Source: Actinomadura sp. DC4 (GTDB lineage: Bacteria; Actinomycetota; Actinomycetes; Streptosporangiales; Streptosporangiaceae). From it: a stretch of DNA of 64,000 bases. The notes under the pieces are model-generated. The model saw only the letters and a list, made by a program, of their open reading frames with translations, was not told where the DNA came from and ran no database searches. The stretch is taken from assembly GCF_030406325.1 (NCBI RefSeq), contig NZ_JAUEQY010000002.1, positions 1 through 64,000 on the forward strand, given 5' to 3'. The translations under genes and the position numbers were made by a program. Below, piece after piece: positions 1 to 9,418 of this stretch (position 1 is the stretch's first letter; each line of letters opens with the position of its first letter).

Positions 1-318
1 GGCGCCGGTGAGTTCGGTCCAGTCCGCGCGCCTGGTCGTGGCGGCGTTGGGCACCAGCACGCCGACCCGGCCCAGCTCCTCCTCGCAGCGGCCGAACATC
101 GCGTCCACCGACGCCGCGTCGCCGACGTCGGCGACGTAGACCGCCGCCGTACCGCCCTCGTCCCGGATCCCGGCGGCGACCTCCTCCGCCGCGGCCACCC
201 TCACCGGCGAGGGGTGGCTGTTGATCGCCACCGCCATCCCGTCCCGCGCGAGCCGCCGGGCCGTGGCGGCCCCGATGCCGCGTGACGCGCCGGTCACCAG
301 CGCCACCCGCTGAGCCAT
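1..318 (-). CDS. Short-chain dehydrogenase/reductase, C-terminus outside the window
   Basis: The ATG at 318 opens a frame that stays open to the window edge, giving the first 106 residues of an SDR. The N-terminus reads MAQRVALVTGASRGIG, which holds the glycine-rich TGxxxGxG NAD(P)-binding motif of classical SDRs. A typical acidic turn (VADVGDASAV) follows, and then the region before the NAG motif, here degenerated to VPNAATTRADW. The catalytic Ser-Tyr-Lys lies beyond the edge, so the substrate cannot be inferred. The gene is divergent from the GH87 gene, with about 230 bp between them. The fold assignment is secure; the reaction is unknown. Confidence 0.85.
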   Translation of the reverse strand, partial: MAQRVALVTGASRGIGAATARRLARDGMAVAINSHPSPVRVAAAEEVAAGIRDEGGTAAVYVADVGDAASVDAMFGRCEEELGRVGVLVPNAATTRRADWTELTGA

Positions 319-550
319 CGCGTCTCCTTTCGATCGTTCCAAGCGCGGTCGCGCCCCGGTCAGGACGCGACCCCGGAGACGTCACCCTAAGGCCACGCCT
401 TTGATTGACTTTTTGCGAGGAAAAGTTTGCCTCTTGCGTTGCCTTGTCAAGAAATCTAACCTCTGGGATGCGTCCCACATGCCTCCCCCAGGCACGTGCC
501 CCCTCACGCGTTGTCGCGTGCGACAACGCATGTCTCAGACGAGAGGCGCA

Positions 551-3451
551 ATGAGACCGAAGCACGTACGTCTGCGTCTGGTCGCGGCGACCGCCGTGGT
601 CAGCCTGTTCGCCGCGCTAGGACTGGCGACGCCCGCGTCGGCGTCGTCCAAGCCGGTCGCGCCGGCCGCCGACACGAACCTGGCCGCCGGAAAGCCCATC
701 ACGGCCTCCTCCCACGTCTACGACTTCGTCGAGACCAACGCCAACGACAACAACGTCGGCACCTACTGGGAGAGCGCCGGCGGCGCGTACCCGGCGACCC
801 TGAGCGTCGACCTCGGCGCCAAGGCCAACATCAGCTCCGTCGTCGTCAAGCTGAACCCGGACCCGATCTGGGGCACCCGTACGCAGACCATCGAGGTCCT
901 CGGGCGCCCCGCGCACACGGGCAACTTCACCAGCCTCGTGGGCGCCACGTCGTACACGTTCAACCCGAACTCCGGCGCCAACACCGTGACGATCCCCGTC
1001 TCCGCCACGGTCGCCGACGTGCAGCTCAAGTTCACCTCCAACTCCGGAGCGCCGGGCGGGCAGGTCGGGGAGCTGCAGGTCATGGGCTCGGCGGCCCCGG
1101 CGCCCGACCTCACGATCAGCGACATGTCCTGGACCCCGTCCTCGCCGGTCGAGACCGACTCGGTCAGCCTCAAGGCGACGGTCAAGAACACCGGTACGGC
1201 GGCCTCGGACGCGACGAACGTCAACTTCTACCTCTCCGGCCAGAAGGTCGGCACCGCCTCGGTCGGCGCCCTCGCCGCCGGCGCGTCGAGCGCCGTGACC
1301 GTCTCGGCCGGGACGCGCACCGCCGGCACGTACCAGCTCGTCGGCAAGGTCGACGAGGCCGACACCGTCCTGGAGCTGAACGAGACCAACAACAGCTATA
1401 CCAACCCGACGTCGCTGGTCGTGGCGCCGGTGTCGAGCTCGGACCTGGTCGCCTCGGTCAGCTGGAGCCCGAGCAACCCCTCCAGCGGCAACAACGTTTC
1501 CTTCAACGTGGCCGTGAAGAACCAGGGCACGATCGCCTCCGGCTCCGGCTCGCACGGCATCACACTGACGCTCCTCGACGCGAACAACGCCGTCGTGAAG
1601 ACGCTCACCGGCTCGGTCAGCGGAACGATCGCCGCGGGCGCCACCGCGCCGGCGGTCAACCTCGGCTCGTGGACCGCGGCCAACGGCAAGTACACGGTCA
1701 AGGTCGTACTCGCCAATGACCCGAACGAGCTACCGGTCAAGCAGGCCAACAACACGAGCACCACGCCGTTCTTCGTCGGCCGCGGCGCCAACATGCCCTA
1801 CGACAGCTACGAGGCCGAGGACGGCGTCCTGGCCGGCGGCGCGACCGTCGTCGGCCCGAACCGCACCATCGGCGACCTCGGCGGCGAGGCGTCCGGCCGC
1901 CGGGCCGTCAAGCTCGCCTCCACGGGCAGCAGCGTGGAGTTCACCACCAAGGCCAGCACCAACACCCTGGTGACCCGGTTCGCCATCCCCGACGCCTCCG
2001 GCGGCGGCGGGATCAACTCGACGCTCGGCATCTACGTCGACGGCACGTTCCTCAAGACCATCGACCTGACCTCGCACTACGCGTGGCTGTACGGCAACGA
2101 GACGGGCCCGGGCAACTCGCCGGACTCGACCCCGCGCCACATCTACGACGAGGCCCACGTCCTGCTCGGCACGACCGTGGCGGCCGGTCACAAGATCCGG
2201 TTGCAGAAGGACGCGGCCAACAGCGCGGCGTACTACTCGATCGACTTCATCAACACCGAGCAGGTGTCGCCGATCGCCAACCCCGACCCGTCCAAGTACA
2301 CGGTGCCTGCCGGGTTCGCCCAGCAGGACGTGCAGAACGCCCTCGACAAGGCCCGGCAGGACCCGACCCTGACCGGCGTCTACCTGCCCGCGGGCACGTA
2401 CCAGACGTCGGGAAAGCTCCAGGTGTACGGCAAGGCGATCAAGATGGTCGGCGCGGGCCCCTGGTACACCCAGTTCCAGGCGCCCACCGGTCAGGAGAAC
2501 ACCGACATCGGGATCCGGGCGGACTCCACGGCCAACGGCTCGACGTTCTCCGGGTTCGCCTACTTCGGCAACTACACCTCGCGGATCGACGGGCCGGGCA
2601 AGGTGTTCGACCTCCAGAACGTCGCGAACGACACGATCGACAACATCTGGGTCGAGCACATGGTCTGCATGTACTGGGGCAACAACACCGACCACATGAC
2701 GATCACCAACTCGCGGATCCGCGACACCTTCGCCGACGGCATCAACATGACCAACGGCAGCTCGGACAACCTGGTGTCCAACGACGAGGCCCGCTCGACC
2801 GGCGACGACAGCTTCGCGCTGTTCGCCGCGACCGACTCCGGGAGCTCCGGCGAGAAGAACAACGTCCTGCAGAACCTCACGGCGATCCTGCCGTGGCGTG
2901 CGGCCGGCCTCGCGGTCTACGGCGGGCAGGACAACACCGTCAAGAACATCTACATCGCCGACACGCTGACCTACTCCGGCATCACGATCAGCTCGCTGGA
3001 CTTCGGCTACCCGATGGAGGACTTCGGACCGGATCAGACGACCTTCAGCAACATCTCGATCGTGCGGGCCGGCGGCCACTTCTGGGGCGCGCAGACGTTC
3101 CCCGCGATCTGGATGTTCTCCGCCTCCAAGCAGTTCCGGGCCATCCGGGTCACTGACGTGGACATCGTGGACCCGACGTACTCCGGGATCATGTTCCAGA
3201 CCAACTACGTCGGAGGCCAGCCGCAGAACCCGGTCACCGACACCGTGCTCACCAACGTCACGATCAGCGGCGCGCACAAGAGCGGCGACGCCTACGACGC
3301 CAAGTCCGGCTTCGGGATCTGGGCCAACGAGCTGCCCGAGCCCGGGCAGGGCCCGGCGGTCGGCTCGGCGACCTTCAACAACCTCAAGCTCAGCGACAAC
3401 GCCGTGGACATCAGGAACACGACGACCACCTTCACGATCAACCGGCCCTAG
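551..3451 (+). CDS. Secreted GH87-type alpha-1,3-glucanase (mycodextranase-like)
   Basis: This is a predicted exported polysaccharide hydrolase of 966 residues. The ATG at 551 is preferred over the longer frame from 401. It gives a clean signal peptide (basic MRPKHVRLR, hydrophobic core, cut after ATPASA) and follows a GAGAGG-like ribosome site. Domains in order: a discoidin/F5-8C carbohydrate-binding module (about 45-180, NLAAGKPITASS), two CARDB adhesion-like Ig folds (about 185-410, each with LNETNNSY/KQANNTST ends), a CBM6/35-like module (about 420-575, starting YDSYEAEDG), and a C-terminal parallel beta-helix with GDDSFALF and ADGINMTNGS, as in bacterial alpha-1,3-glucanases and mycodextranases of GH87. 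Such enzymes attack fungal or bacterial alpha-1,3-glucan. The module architecture is seen directly; substrate specificity is inferred from the family. Confidence 0.85.
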   Translation: MRPKHVRLRLVAATAVVSLFAALGLATPASASSKPVAPAADTNLAAGKPITASSHVYDFVETNANDNNVGTYWESAGGAYPATLSVDLGAKANISSVVVKLNPDPIWGTRTQTIEVLGRPAHTGNFTSLVGATSYTFNPNSGANTVTIPVSATVADVQLKFTSNSGAPGGQVGELQVMGSAAPAPDLTISDMSWTPSSPVETDSVSLKATVKNTGTAASDATNVNFYLSGQKVGTASVGALAAGASSAVTVSAGTRTAGTYQLVGKVDEADTVLELNETNNSYTNPTSLVVAPVSSSDLVASVSWSPSNPSSGNNVSFNVAVKNQGTIASGSGSHGITLTLLDANNAVVKTLTGSVSGTIAAGATAPAVNLGSWTAANGKYTVKVVLANDPNELPVKQANNTSTTPFFVGRGANMPYDSYEAEDGVLAGGATVVGPNRTIGDLGGEASGRRAVKLASTGSSVEFTTKASTNTLVTRFAIPDASGGGGINSTLGIYVDGTFLKTIDLTSHYAWLYGNETGPGNSPDSTPRHIYDEAHVLLGTTVAAGHKIRLQKDAANSAAYYSIDFINTEQVSPIANPDPSKYTVPAGFAQQDVQNALDKARQDPTLTGVYLPAGTYQTSGKLQVYGKAIKMVGAGPWYTQFQAPTGQENTDIGIRADSTANGSTFSGFAYFGNYTSRIDGPGKVFDLQNVANDTIDNIWVEHMVCMYWGNNTDHMTITNSRIRDTFADGINMTNGSSDNLVSNDEARSTGDDSFALFAATDSGSSGEKNNVLQNLTAILPWRAAGLAVYGGQDNTVKNIYIADTLTYSGITISSLDFGYPMEDFGPDQTTFSNISIVRAGGHFWGAQTFPAIWMFSASKQFRAIRVTDVDIVDPTYSGIMFQTNYVGGQPQNPVTDTVLTNVTISGAHKSGDAYDAKSGFGIWANELPEPGQGPAVGSATFNNLKLSDNAVDIRNTTTTFTINRP

Positions 3452-3459
3452 TGCCGGCG

Positions 3460-3494
3460 GCACGCCCCGGCACCCGCGAGGTGCCGGGGCGTGC
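3460..3494 (+). terminator. Strong hairpin after the glucanase gene
   Basis: A perfect 15-bp inverted repeat (GCACGCCCCGGCACC, loop CGCGA, then its complement) starts nine bases after the glucanase stop codon. There is no U-tract, which is usual for high-GC actinomycete terminators. It insulates corA from the glucanase gene. Confidence 0.85.
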
Positions 3495-3546
3495 GTCCGT
3501 TCGGCGAACGTCCTTGGCATGATCGAGACGAAGGAGCGTGAGCCGG

Positions 3547-4593
3547 ATGGACGTTCGCCTCATCACCGCGGGTGGAGTCGAAGAGCGTTCCGTGAAGGAA
3601 CTGCCGAAGTTGCTGGGCGGCGGAGAGGGTGTGCTCTGGGTCGACATCCCGAGCTGCGACGCCGGAGGCGCCGAGGTGCTGGCCGAGGTGTTCGGCTTCC
3701 ACCCCATGGCGATCCACGACTGCGTCGAGCGCAACCGGGTGGCCAAGATGCACGCCTACCCGGACCATGTGTTCGTCGTGCTGCACACCCCGGAGCGGGG
3801 TGAGCGCGGGCACGTCCACTATCTCGAGCTGGACCAGTTCGTCGGCCGCAACTACCTGGTCACCGTGCACGGCCCGCTCAACCCGGCGGTACGGCCGGAT
3901 GCGGCGCTGCGCGAGACCGAGTCCGTGCTGCGGCGGCTGCGGGCCGGGCGGCTGCGGCCCGCCACCCCCTGGGAGCTGTCGCACGCGGTCGTCTCCGCGG
4001 TGACGCGGAGCCAGGAGGCGTTCGTCGAGGCGGTGACCAGCGACGTCTGGCGGCTCGAACAGCGGGTCACCGGCGGGAACGTCGGCGACCCGGTGGAGTT
4101 CTTGAACGAGCTGTTCCGCGCCCGCCACGGCCTGCTCGCCGTACGCACCATGGGCGCGCTGGGCGCCGCGACCTATGACCGGATGCGGGCCCTGACCGGC
4201 GTCTCGCCGGGCGGCCAGAAGCTGGCGGCCGACATGGCCGAACAGCTCGAACGCGTGCGCGGCATCGCCGACGGCGAACGGGAGTACATCCAGGGCGTGA
4301 TGGAGTTCTACCAGACCGTGCTGACCATCAAGTCGACGTTGCTGGACCAGGCCCAGAACGAGGAGGTCAAACGGCTGACCGAGGCCAGCTACGCGCAGAA
4401 CGAGGAGCTGAAGCGGATTTCCGCCTGGGCGGCGATCTTCTTCGCTCCCACGTTCGTCGGCACGGTGTACGGGATGAACTTCGACCACATGCCGGAGCGG
4501 CACTGGGTCGGCGGCTATCCGTTCGCGCTGGTCCTGATGGCGCTGGGCTCCGTCGTGCTCTACCTGATGTTCAAGCGGCGCGACTGGCTCTGA
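3547..4593 (+). CDS. corA: CorA-family magnesium/divalent-cation channel
   Basis: This inner-membrane cation channel subunit has 348 residues, the usual CorA length. A long acidic/helical cytoplasmic N-terminal domain is followed by two C-terminal membrane helices. The signature GMN loop is present as VYGMNF near the end of the first helix, followed by the short loop DHMPERHWVGG, and the protein ends in a basic tail (KRRDWL). AAGGAG at 3530-3536 favours the ATG at 3547; the GTG at 3538 lies too close to that site. It is convergent with the molybdenum hydroxylase operon, and its stop codon directly abuts that operon's last stop. Family assignment is firm; whether Mg, Co or Zn is the main ion cannot be read from the sequence. 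Confidence 0.93.
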   Translation: MDVRLITAGGVEERSVKELPKLLGGGEGVLWVDIPSCDAGGAEVLAEVFGFHPMAIHDCVERNRVAKMHAYPDHVFVVLHTPERGERGHVHYLELDQFVGRNYLVTVHGPLNPAVRPDAALRETESVLRRLRAGRLRPATPWELSHAVVSAVTRSQEAFVEAVTSDVWRLEQRVTGGNVGDPVEFLNELFRARHGLLAVRTMGALGAATYDRMRALTGVSPGGQKLAADMAEQLERVRGIADGEREYIQGVMEFYQTVLTIKSTLLDQAQNEEVKRLTEASYAQNEELKRISAWAAIFFAPTFVGTVYGMNFDHMPERHWVGGYPFALVLMALGSVVLYLMFKRRDWL

Positions 4594-5409
4594 TCAGCGC
4601 GCGCCGGCCTCCTCCAGCGCCCGGCGGACCAGCACCCGTACGACGTGCGAGCGGTACTCCGAGCTGGCGTTGGCGTCGGCGAACGGCGAGGTGCCCTCGG
4701 CGGCCTGGGCCGCCGCGTCCGTGATCGAGGCGCCGTCGGCCAGCGCGCGCTCCACGGCCGTGGCCCGCAGCGGCGTCGACCCCATGTTCACCAGGCCCAC
4801 CGAGTGGCCCTGGACGGCGACGCCGACGATGGCCCAGTCGATGGCCCGGTGGGTCAGCTTCTGGAACGCCCAGGCGTTCGACGCGGGCCGCGGCACCCGG
4901 ATCTCGGTGAGCAGCTCGTCGTCCTCCAGCGCCGTCTCGAACGGGCCGCGGAAGAACTCGGCCGAGGGGATCTCCCGTACGCCCGAGGGGCCCGAGGCGA
5001 CCAGCACGCCGTCCAGCGCGAGGACGACGGCCGGCACGTCGGAGGCCGAGTCGCCGTGGGCGAGCGAGCCGCCGATGGTGCCGCGGTGGCGTACCTGCGG
5101 GTCGCCGACGGCACTGGAGGCGCGCGCGAGCAGCGGGAGCTCCTCGGCGAGCACGTCCGAGTGCTCCAGGTCGTGGTAGCGGGTCAGCGCGCCGATCGCG
5201 ATGTGGTCCGCCTCGGCGCGGACGTAGGACAGCTCGCGCAGGCGGCCGATGTCGACGAGGACCTCGGGCTGGGCGAGACGGAGCTTCATCAGCGGCAGCA
5301 GCGAGTGGCCGCCCGCGATGAACTTCGCCTCGTCGCCGTACTCGGCGACGAGGTTCAGGGCCTCCTCCGCGGAGCCGGCCCGCCGGTAGACGAACTTCGA
5401 GGGGATCAT
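4594..5409 (-). CDS. FAD-binding (medium) subunit of xanthine/CO dehydrogenase-family hydroxylase
   Basis: This is the flavoprotein subunit of a three-part molybdenum hydroxylase; it passes electrons from the iron-sulfur subunit to FAD. The 271-residue protein begins MIPSKFVYRRAGSAEEAL. It has the FAD-binding motifs AGGHSLLP (about 32-39) and the second phosphate-binding turn TIGGSLAHGD (about 110-120), both diagnostic of CoxM/CutM-type subunits. Its ATG at 5409 overlaps the stop of the iron-sulfur subunit (ATGA), so translation is coupled. It is the last gene of the L-S-M operon. Confidence 0.92.
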   Translation of the reverse strand: MIPSKFVYRRAGSAEEALNLVAEYGDEAKFIAGGHSLLPLMKLRLAQPEVLVDIGRLRELSYVRAEADHIAIGALTRYHDLEHSDVLAEELPLLARASSAVGDPQVRHRGTIGGSLAHGDSASDVPAVVLALDGVLVASGPSGVREIPSAEFFRGPFETALEDDELLTEIRVPRPASNAWAFQKLTHRAIDWAIVGVAVQGHSVGLVNMGSTPLRATAVERALADGASITDAAAQAAEGTSPFADANASSEYRSHVVRVLVRRALEEAGAR

Positions 5410-5870
5410 CGCGCACCTTCCGCCGCGGAGAGGACCGCCTGGACGATGTTGTGGTATCCGGTGCACCGGCACAGGTTGCCCTTGAGGGCCGTGCGCACCT
5501 CGGCCTCGGTGGGGTCGGGATTCTCCCTGAGCAGCGAGGTCGCCGCCATCACCATGCCCGGGGTGCAGAACCCGCACTGCAGGGCGTGGTGCTGCTGGAA
5601 GGCGCTCTGCACCACGTCCATCTCGTCGCCCTCGCCGGCCAGGCCCTCGACGGTGCGGACCTCCTCGCCGTCGGCCTGCGCGGCCAGGACCGTGCACGAC
5701 TTGACCGACTCACCGCCCAGGAGCACCGTGCAGGAGCCGCACGTGCTGGTGTCACAGCCGACGTTGGTCGCGGTGAGGCCGACCGCGTCGCGCAGGTAGT
5801 GGACCAGCAGGGTGCGGTCCTCCACCTCATGGCTGGTCTTCTCACCATTGACCATGATCGTCACGTTCAC
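5406..5870 (-). CDS. [2Fe-2S] (small) subunit of xanthine/CO dehydrogenase-family hydroxylase
   Basis: This 154-residue electron-transfer subunit carries both expected clusters. The plant-ferredoxin type cluster is GCDTSTCGSCTVL with a later SCTVLA cysteine, and the C-terminal helical cluster is CGFCTPGM followed by GNLCRCTGYHNI. The GTG at 5870 is chosen because it overlaps the stop of the large subunit (GTGA), which gives tight coupling. All cluster cysteines are present, so the subunit looks functional. It belongs to the three-gene operon transcribed from about 8131. Confidence 0.94.
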   Translation of the reverse strand: MNVTIMVNGEKTSHEVEDRTLLVHYLRDAVGLTATNVGCDTSTCGSCTVLLGGESVKSCTVLAAQADGEEVRTVEGLAGEGDEMDVVQSAFQQHHALQCGFCTPGMVMAATSLLRENPDPTEAEVRTALKGNLCRCTGYHNIVQAVLSAAEGAR

Positions 5871-8131
5871 TGGGCGGTCCTCGCTTCGTTGATCGCGGTC
5901 CAGACGCGTTCGGGGGTGGCCGGCATGTCGACGTGGCGTACGCCGAGGTGGGCGAGCGCGTCGACCACGGCGCTCTGTACGGCCGGCGTGGAACCGATCG
6001 TCCCGGCCTCGCCGATGCCCTTCACGCCGAGCGGGTTGACCGTCGTGGGCGTCTCCATCGACACCAGCTCGAAGCTCGGCAGCTCCGCGGCGCTGACGAA
6101 GGAGTAGTCCATGAGCGTGGCGGTGATCGGGTTGCCGTACTCGTCGTAGGCCATCTCCTCGTAGAGCGCCTGCGCGGCGCCCTGGGCGATGCCGCCGTGG
6201 CGCTGGCCCTCGGCGAGGATCGGGTTGAGCACCGGCCCGGCGTCGTCGACGGTGACGTGGCGTACGAGGCGCGCGCGGCCGGTCTCGACGTCGACCTCGA
6301 CCACCGCGACGTGCGCGCCGAACGGGAAGGTCGACTGGTCGGTGGTGAACTTCGTGTTCGCCGACAGCCCGCTCTCCCCCGCGCGCTCGGCGAGTTGCGC
6401 CCAGCCCACTCCCTGCCCGGGGACCCCGCGTACGGTCCAGGTGCCGCTCTCGGTGTCCAGGACGAGGTCGGCCGGGTCGGCCTCCATCTCCTCTGCGGCG
6501 AGCTCCCGCGCCCGCTCCTTGACCTCGACCGCGGCGTTGTGCAGCGCCGACCCGCCGAGCTGGAGCGAGCGGGAGCCGAACGTGCCGACGCCCTCGGTGA
6601 GCACGTCGGTGTCGCCGTGCCGCACCGTGATCTTGTCCATCGGGATGCCGAGCTCGTCCTGGACGAGCATCGCCCAGGCGGTCGCGTGACCCTGGCCGTG
6701 CGGCGAGCTGCCCGTCCACACCGTCACGGTGCCGTCGGTGTGCACCTCCAGCGAAGCCGTCTCGCCGGCTTGGGGGCCGCCCCCGGTGATCTCCACGTAC
6801 GTGGAGACCCCGATGCCGAGCTGGAACGGGTCGCCGCGCTCGCGGCGCCGCTGCTGTTCGGCTCGCAGCTCCTGGTAGCCGGCGGCGTCGAGCACGGTGT
6901 CGAGGGCCTTGGCGTACTCACCGGTATCGTACGTGGCGCCGGTCGGCGTCGTGTAGGGGAACTTGTCCGGGGCGACGAAGTTGCGCCGGCGCACCTCGGC
7001 CGCGTCCATGCCGATCTCGGCGGCGAACAGGTCGATCGCCCGCTCGATCGCGGCGGTCGCCTCCGGGCGGCCGGCCCCGCGGTACGCCGCGATCGGCGTG
7101 GTGTTGGTGAGGACCGTGCGGTACGCGACCTCGACCTTCGGCAGGTCGTACACGCCGCTGGCCATGAGCATCGTCAGCGTCGGCATCAGCGTGGCCATCC
7201 GGATGTATCCGCCGCAGTCCTGGAGGATCTCCAGGCGATACGCGTCGACCTTGCCGTCCCGGCTGCCGCCGATCGTGAGCGTCTGCAGCTGCCCGCGGCC
7301 GTGGGACATCCCCAGGAGGTTCTCGTTGCGGGTCTCCACCCAGCGGACCGCCCGGCCCGTACGGTGAGCGGCCCAGCCGACCGCGATCGCCTCGCGGTCG
7401 ATGCCGATCTTGGCGCCGAACCCTCCGCCGACGTCCGGCGCGATGACGCGGACCGCCTCGGCGTCGAGGCCGAGGCGCCCGGTCACGGCCGCTTTCACGC
7501 CGTGGACGTTCTGCGTGCTGGCCCACAGCGTCAGCCGGCCGTCGGCCCAGGTGGCGGCGACGGCGCGCCCCTCCATGGGGACCGCCGCCACGCGCTGGTT
7601 GACGATGGTGTGCTCGACCACGACCTCGCAGTCGGCGAACGCCTTGTCGTCGAACTCCTCCGCGCCTCCGCGGGCGACGACGTTCGTGCCGGACTCGGGG
7701 AAGAGCAGCGTCTCGTCGCGTACCCCCTGCTGGACGCCGATGACCGCGTCCAGCGGGTCATAGTCGACGCTGACCAGCTCGGCCGCGTCCTCGCCCTGGT
7801 AGTGCTCGTCGGTCAGGACCAGCGCGACCGGCTCGCCGGCGAAGCGCACGGTCTCTCCGGCCAGCAGCGGTTCGACCTCCGGGACGTCCTTCGCGCCGCC
7901 GGGCAGGTCGGCGAGGTCCTTCGCGGTGAACACGGCCACCACGCCGGGCTCGGCCAGCGCCGCCGACACGTCGATCTCGGTGATCCGCGCGTGGGCCATC
8001 GGGCTGCGCACGAAGGTCGCGTACGCCGCGTGCCGGAGCCCGGGCAACCGCAGGTCCTCGACGTAGACCGCGCCACGGGTCAGCAGGCGCGGGTCTTCGG
8101 TGCGTACCACACGGGTGCCCAGAATGCTCAT
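5867..8131 (-). CDS. Molybdopterin (large) subunit, form II CoxL-like
   Basis: This is the catalytic molybdenum-cofactor subunit (754 residues) of an aerobic CO-dehydrogenase/xanthine-dehydrogenase family enzyme. The start at 8131 is set by an excellent GGAGGGG ribosome site just upstream. Visible motifs include GGGFGAKIG (about residue 225-235), the active-site loop AYRGAGRPEA and the late GIGEAG motif. True CO dehydrogenases (form I) carry AYxCSFR with the Cu-binding cysteine at that loop. Here AYRGAGR marks a form II protein, a group whose real substrate is usually not CO. The enzyme therefore probably oxidises an aldehyde, purine-like or aromatic heterocycle. No maturation genes (coxD/E/F/G) are adjacent. 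Confidence 0.9.
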   Translation of the reverse strand: MSILGTRVVRTEDPRLLTRGAVYVEDLRLPGLRHAAYATFVRSPMAHARITEIDVSAALAEPGVVAVFTAKDLADLPGGAKDVPEVEPLLAGETVRFAGEPVALVLTDEHYQGEDAAELVSVDYDPLDAVIGVQQGVRDETLLFPESGTNVVARGGAEEFDDKAFADCEVVVEHTIVNQRVAAVPMEGRAVAATWADGRLTLWASTQNVHGVKAAVTGRLGLDAEAVRVIAPDVGGGFGAKIGIDREAIAVGWAAHRTGRAVRWVETRNENLLGMSHGRGQLQTLTIGGSRDGKVDAYRLEILQDCGGYIRMATLMPTLTMLMASGVYDLPKVEVAYRTVLTNTTPIAAYRGAGRPEATAAIERAIDLFAAEIGMDAAEVRRRNFVAPDKFPYTTPTGATYDTGEYAKALDTVLDAAGYQELRAEQQRRRERGDPFQLGIGVSTYVEITGGGPQAGETASLEVHTDGTVTVWTGSSPHGQGHATAWAMLVQDELGIPMDKITVRHGDTDVLTEGVGTFGSRSLQLGGSALHNAAVEVKERARELAAEEMEADPADLVLDTESGTWTVRGVPGQGVGWAQLAERAGESGLSANTKFTTDQSTFPFGAHVAVVEVDVETGRARLVRHVTVDDAGPVLNPILAEGQRHGGIAQGAAQALYEEMAYDEYGNPITATLMDYSFVSAAELPSFELVSMETPTTVNPLGVKGIGEAGTIGSTPAVQSAVVDALAHLGVRHVDMPATPERVWTAINEARTAQ

Positions 8132-8294
8132 TGCCCCTCCGAGGCTCGACTCCACAATCCTATGGATCAGGACAAATGGGAGGAAAGCGGATGTCAGGTC
8201 TTCTGACGATCATTCCATCAGAAGATCCGACAGGGCCAGCACTGTACGGTGCCTCGCGCCATGGCGGCACCCCCTCCGCCGGCGACGGCGTACG

Positions 8295-9404
8295 TCAGAC
8301 GACGCTCCGGAGGGTCCGCGCCGGGACCGGCTCGGGCTCGGGGCGAGCGGGGCCCGGCAGGGCCATCCGCAGGACCCGGCGGTAGACCGAGCCGACCTGC
8401 CGGGCGAACGAGCCGGAGTTGTAGGGCAGGTCGAACCTCCGGCACAGCTCGCGGACCCGGGGCGCGATCGCGGCGTACCGGTTGCTCGGCAGGTCCGGGA
8501 ACAGGTGGTGCTCGATCTGGTGGCTGAGGTTGCCGGTCATCAGGTGGAGCAGCCGCCCGCCCTCGATGTCGCACGAGCCGGTGAGCTGGCGGACATACCA
8601 CTCCCCGCGGGTCTCGTTCTCCAGCCGGTCCTCGGTGAACACCTCGGCGCCGTCCGGGAAGTGGCCGCAGAAGATCACGGTGTGCGCCCAGACGTTGCGG
8701 GCGAGGTTCGCGGTCAGGTCGCCGAGCAGGACCGGCACGAAGGCGGGGCCGGCCAGCAGCGGGAACACCACGTAGTCCTTGGCCACCTGCCGGCCCACCT
8801 TGGCCGCGATGGCGCGCAGCTGGGTCAGCACCTCGCCCGCGGTCTTCTCGCCCGACGGCACGCGCTCGACCTCCAGGTCGTACAGCGCGATGCCGTACTC
8901 GAAGAACATCGCCAGCAGCGCGTTGTAGAACGGCTGGAGGACGTAGACCGGATGCCAGCGCTGCTCCGGGCTGACCCGCAGGAGCGTGTAGCCGAGGTCG
9001 CGGTCCTTGCCGAGCACGTTGGTCCAGGTGTGGTGGACGACGTTGTGCGAGTGGATCCACTGGCGGGCCGGGGAGGCCATGTCGAACTCCCACGTCGTCG
9101 AGTGGATCTTCGGGTCGCGCATCCAGTCCCACTGCCCGTGCAGGACGTTGTGGCCGATCTCCATGTTCTCCAGGATCTTGGCGGTGGCCAGCGCCGTCGT
9201 GCCGGCGAGCCAGGCCGGCGGCAGCCAGGACGCGAAGAGCAGCGCGCGCCCGGCCACCTCCAGCCGGCGCTGCGCCGCGATCACGCGGCGGATGTAGCGC
9301 GCGTCGTCCTCGCCGAGGCTCGCGAGGACCTCGTCGCGGATCCGGTCCAGCTCCCGGCCGAACTCCTCGACGTCGGCCCGGCTGAGGCGGTCGGTGGTGG
9401 ACAT
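8295..9404 (-). CDS. Membrane fatty-acid desaturase (DesA3-like)
   Basis: This integral-membrane di-iron desaturase has 369 residues. The three histidine boxes are clear: GHNVLHGQWD (about 90), HSHNVVHHTW (about 125) and HQIEHHLFP (about 300). Hydrophobic pairs of helices lie between them. The ATG at 9404 is used. The gene follows the reductase gene on the same strand, 14 bp downstream, matching the mycobacterial arrangement where a stearoyl-CoA delta-9 desaturase is fed by a dedicated oxidoreductase (DesA3/Rv3230c). The likely role is insertion of a cis double bond into C16-C18 acyl chains to keep the membrane fluid. The histidine boxes are seen; regiospecificity is inferred. Confidence 0.9.
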   Translation of the reverse strand: MSTTDRLSRADVEEFGRELDRIRDEVLASLGEDDARYIRRVIAAQRRLEVAGRALLFASWLPPAWLAGTTALATAKILENMEIGHNVLHGQWDWMRDPKIHSTTWEFDMASPARQWIHSHNVVHHTWTNVLGKDRDLGYTLLRVSPEQRWHPVYVLQPFYNALLAMFFEYGIALYDLEVERVPSGEKTAGEVLTQLRAIAAKVGRQVAKDYVVFPLLAGPAFVPVLLGDLTANLARNVWAHTVIFCGHFPDGAEVFTEDRLENETRGEWYVRQLTGSCDIEGGRLLHLMTGNLSHQIEHHLFPDLPSNRYAAIAPRVRELCRRFDLPYNSGSFARQVGSVYRRVLRMALPGPARPEPEPVPARTLRSVV

Positions 9405-9418
9405 GGCTCGGCCCCCGT

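Noticed and set aside
401-550. Upstream start of the glucanase at 401
   Set aside because: The extra 50 residues would bury the signal peptide; the ATG at 551 fits export.
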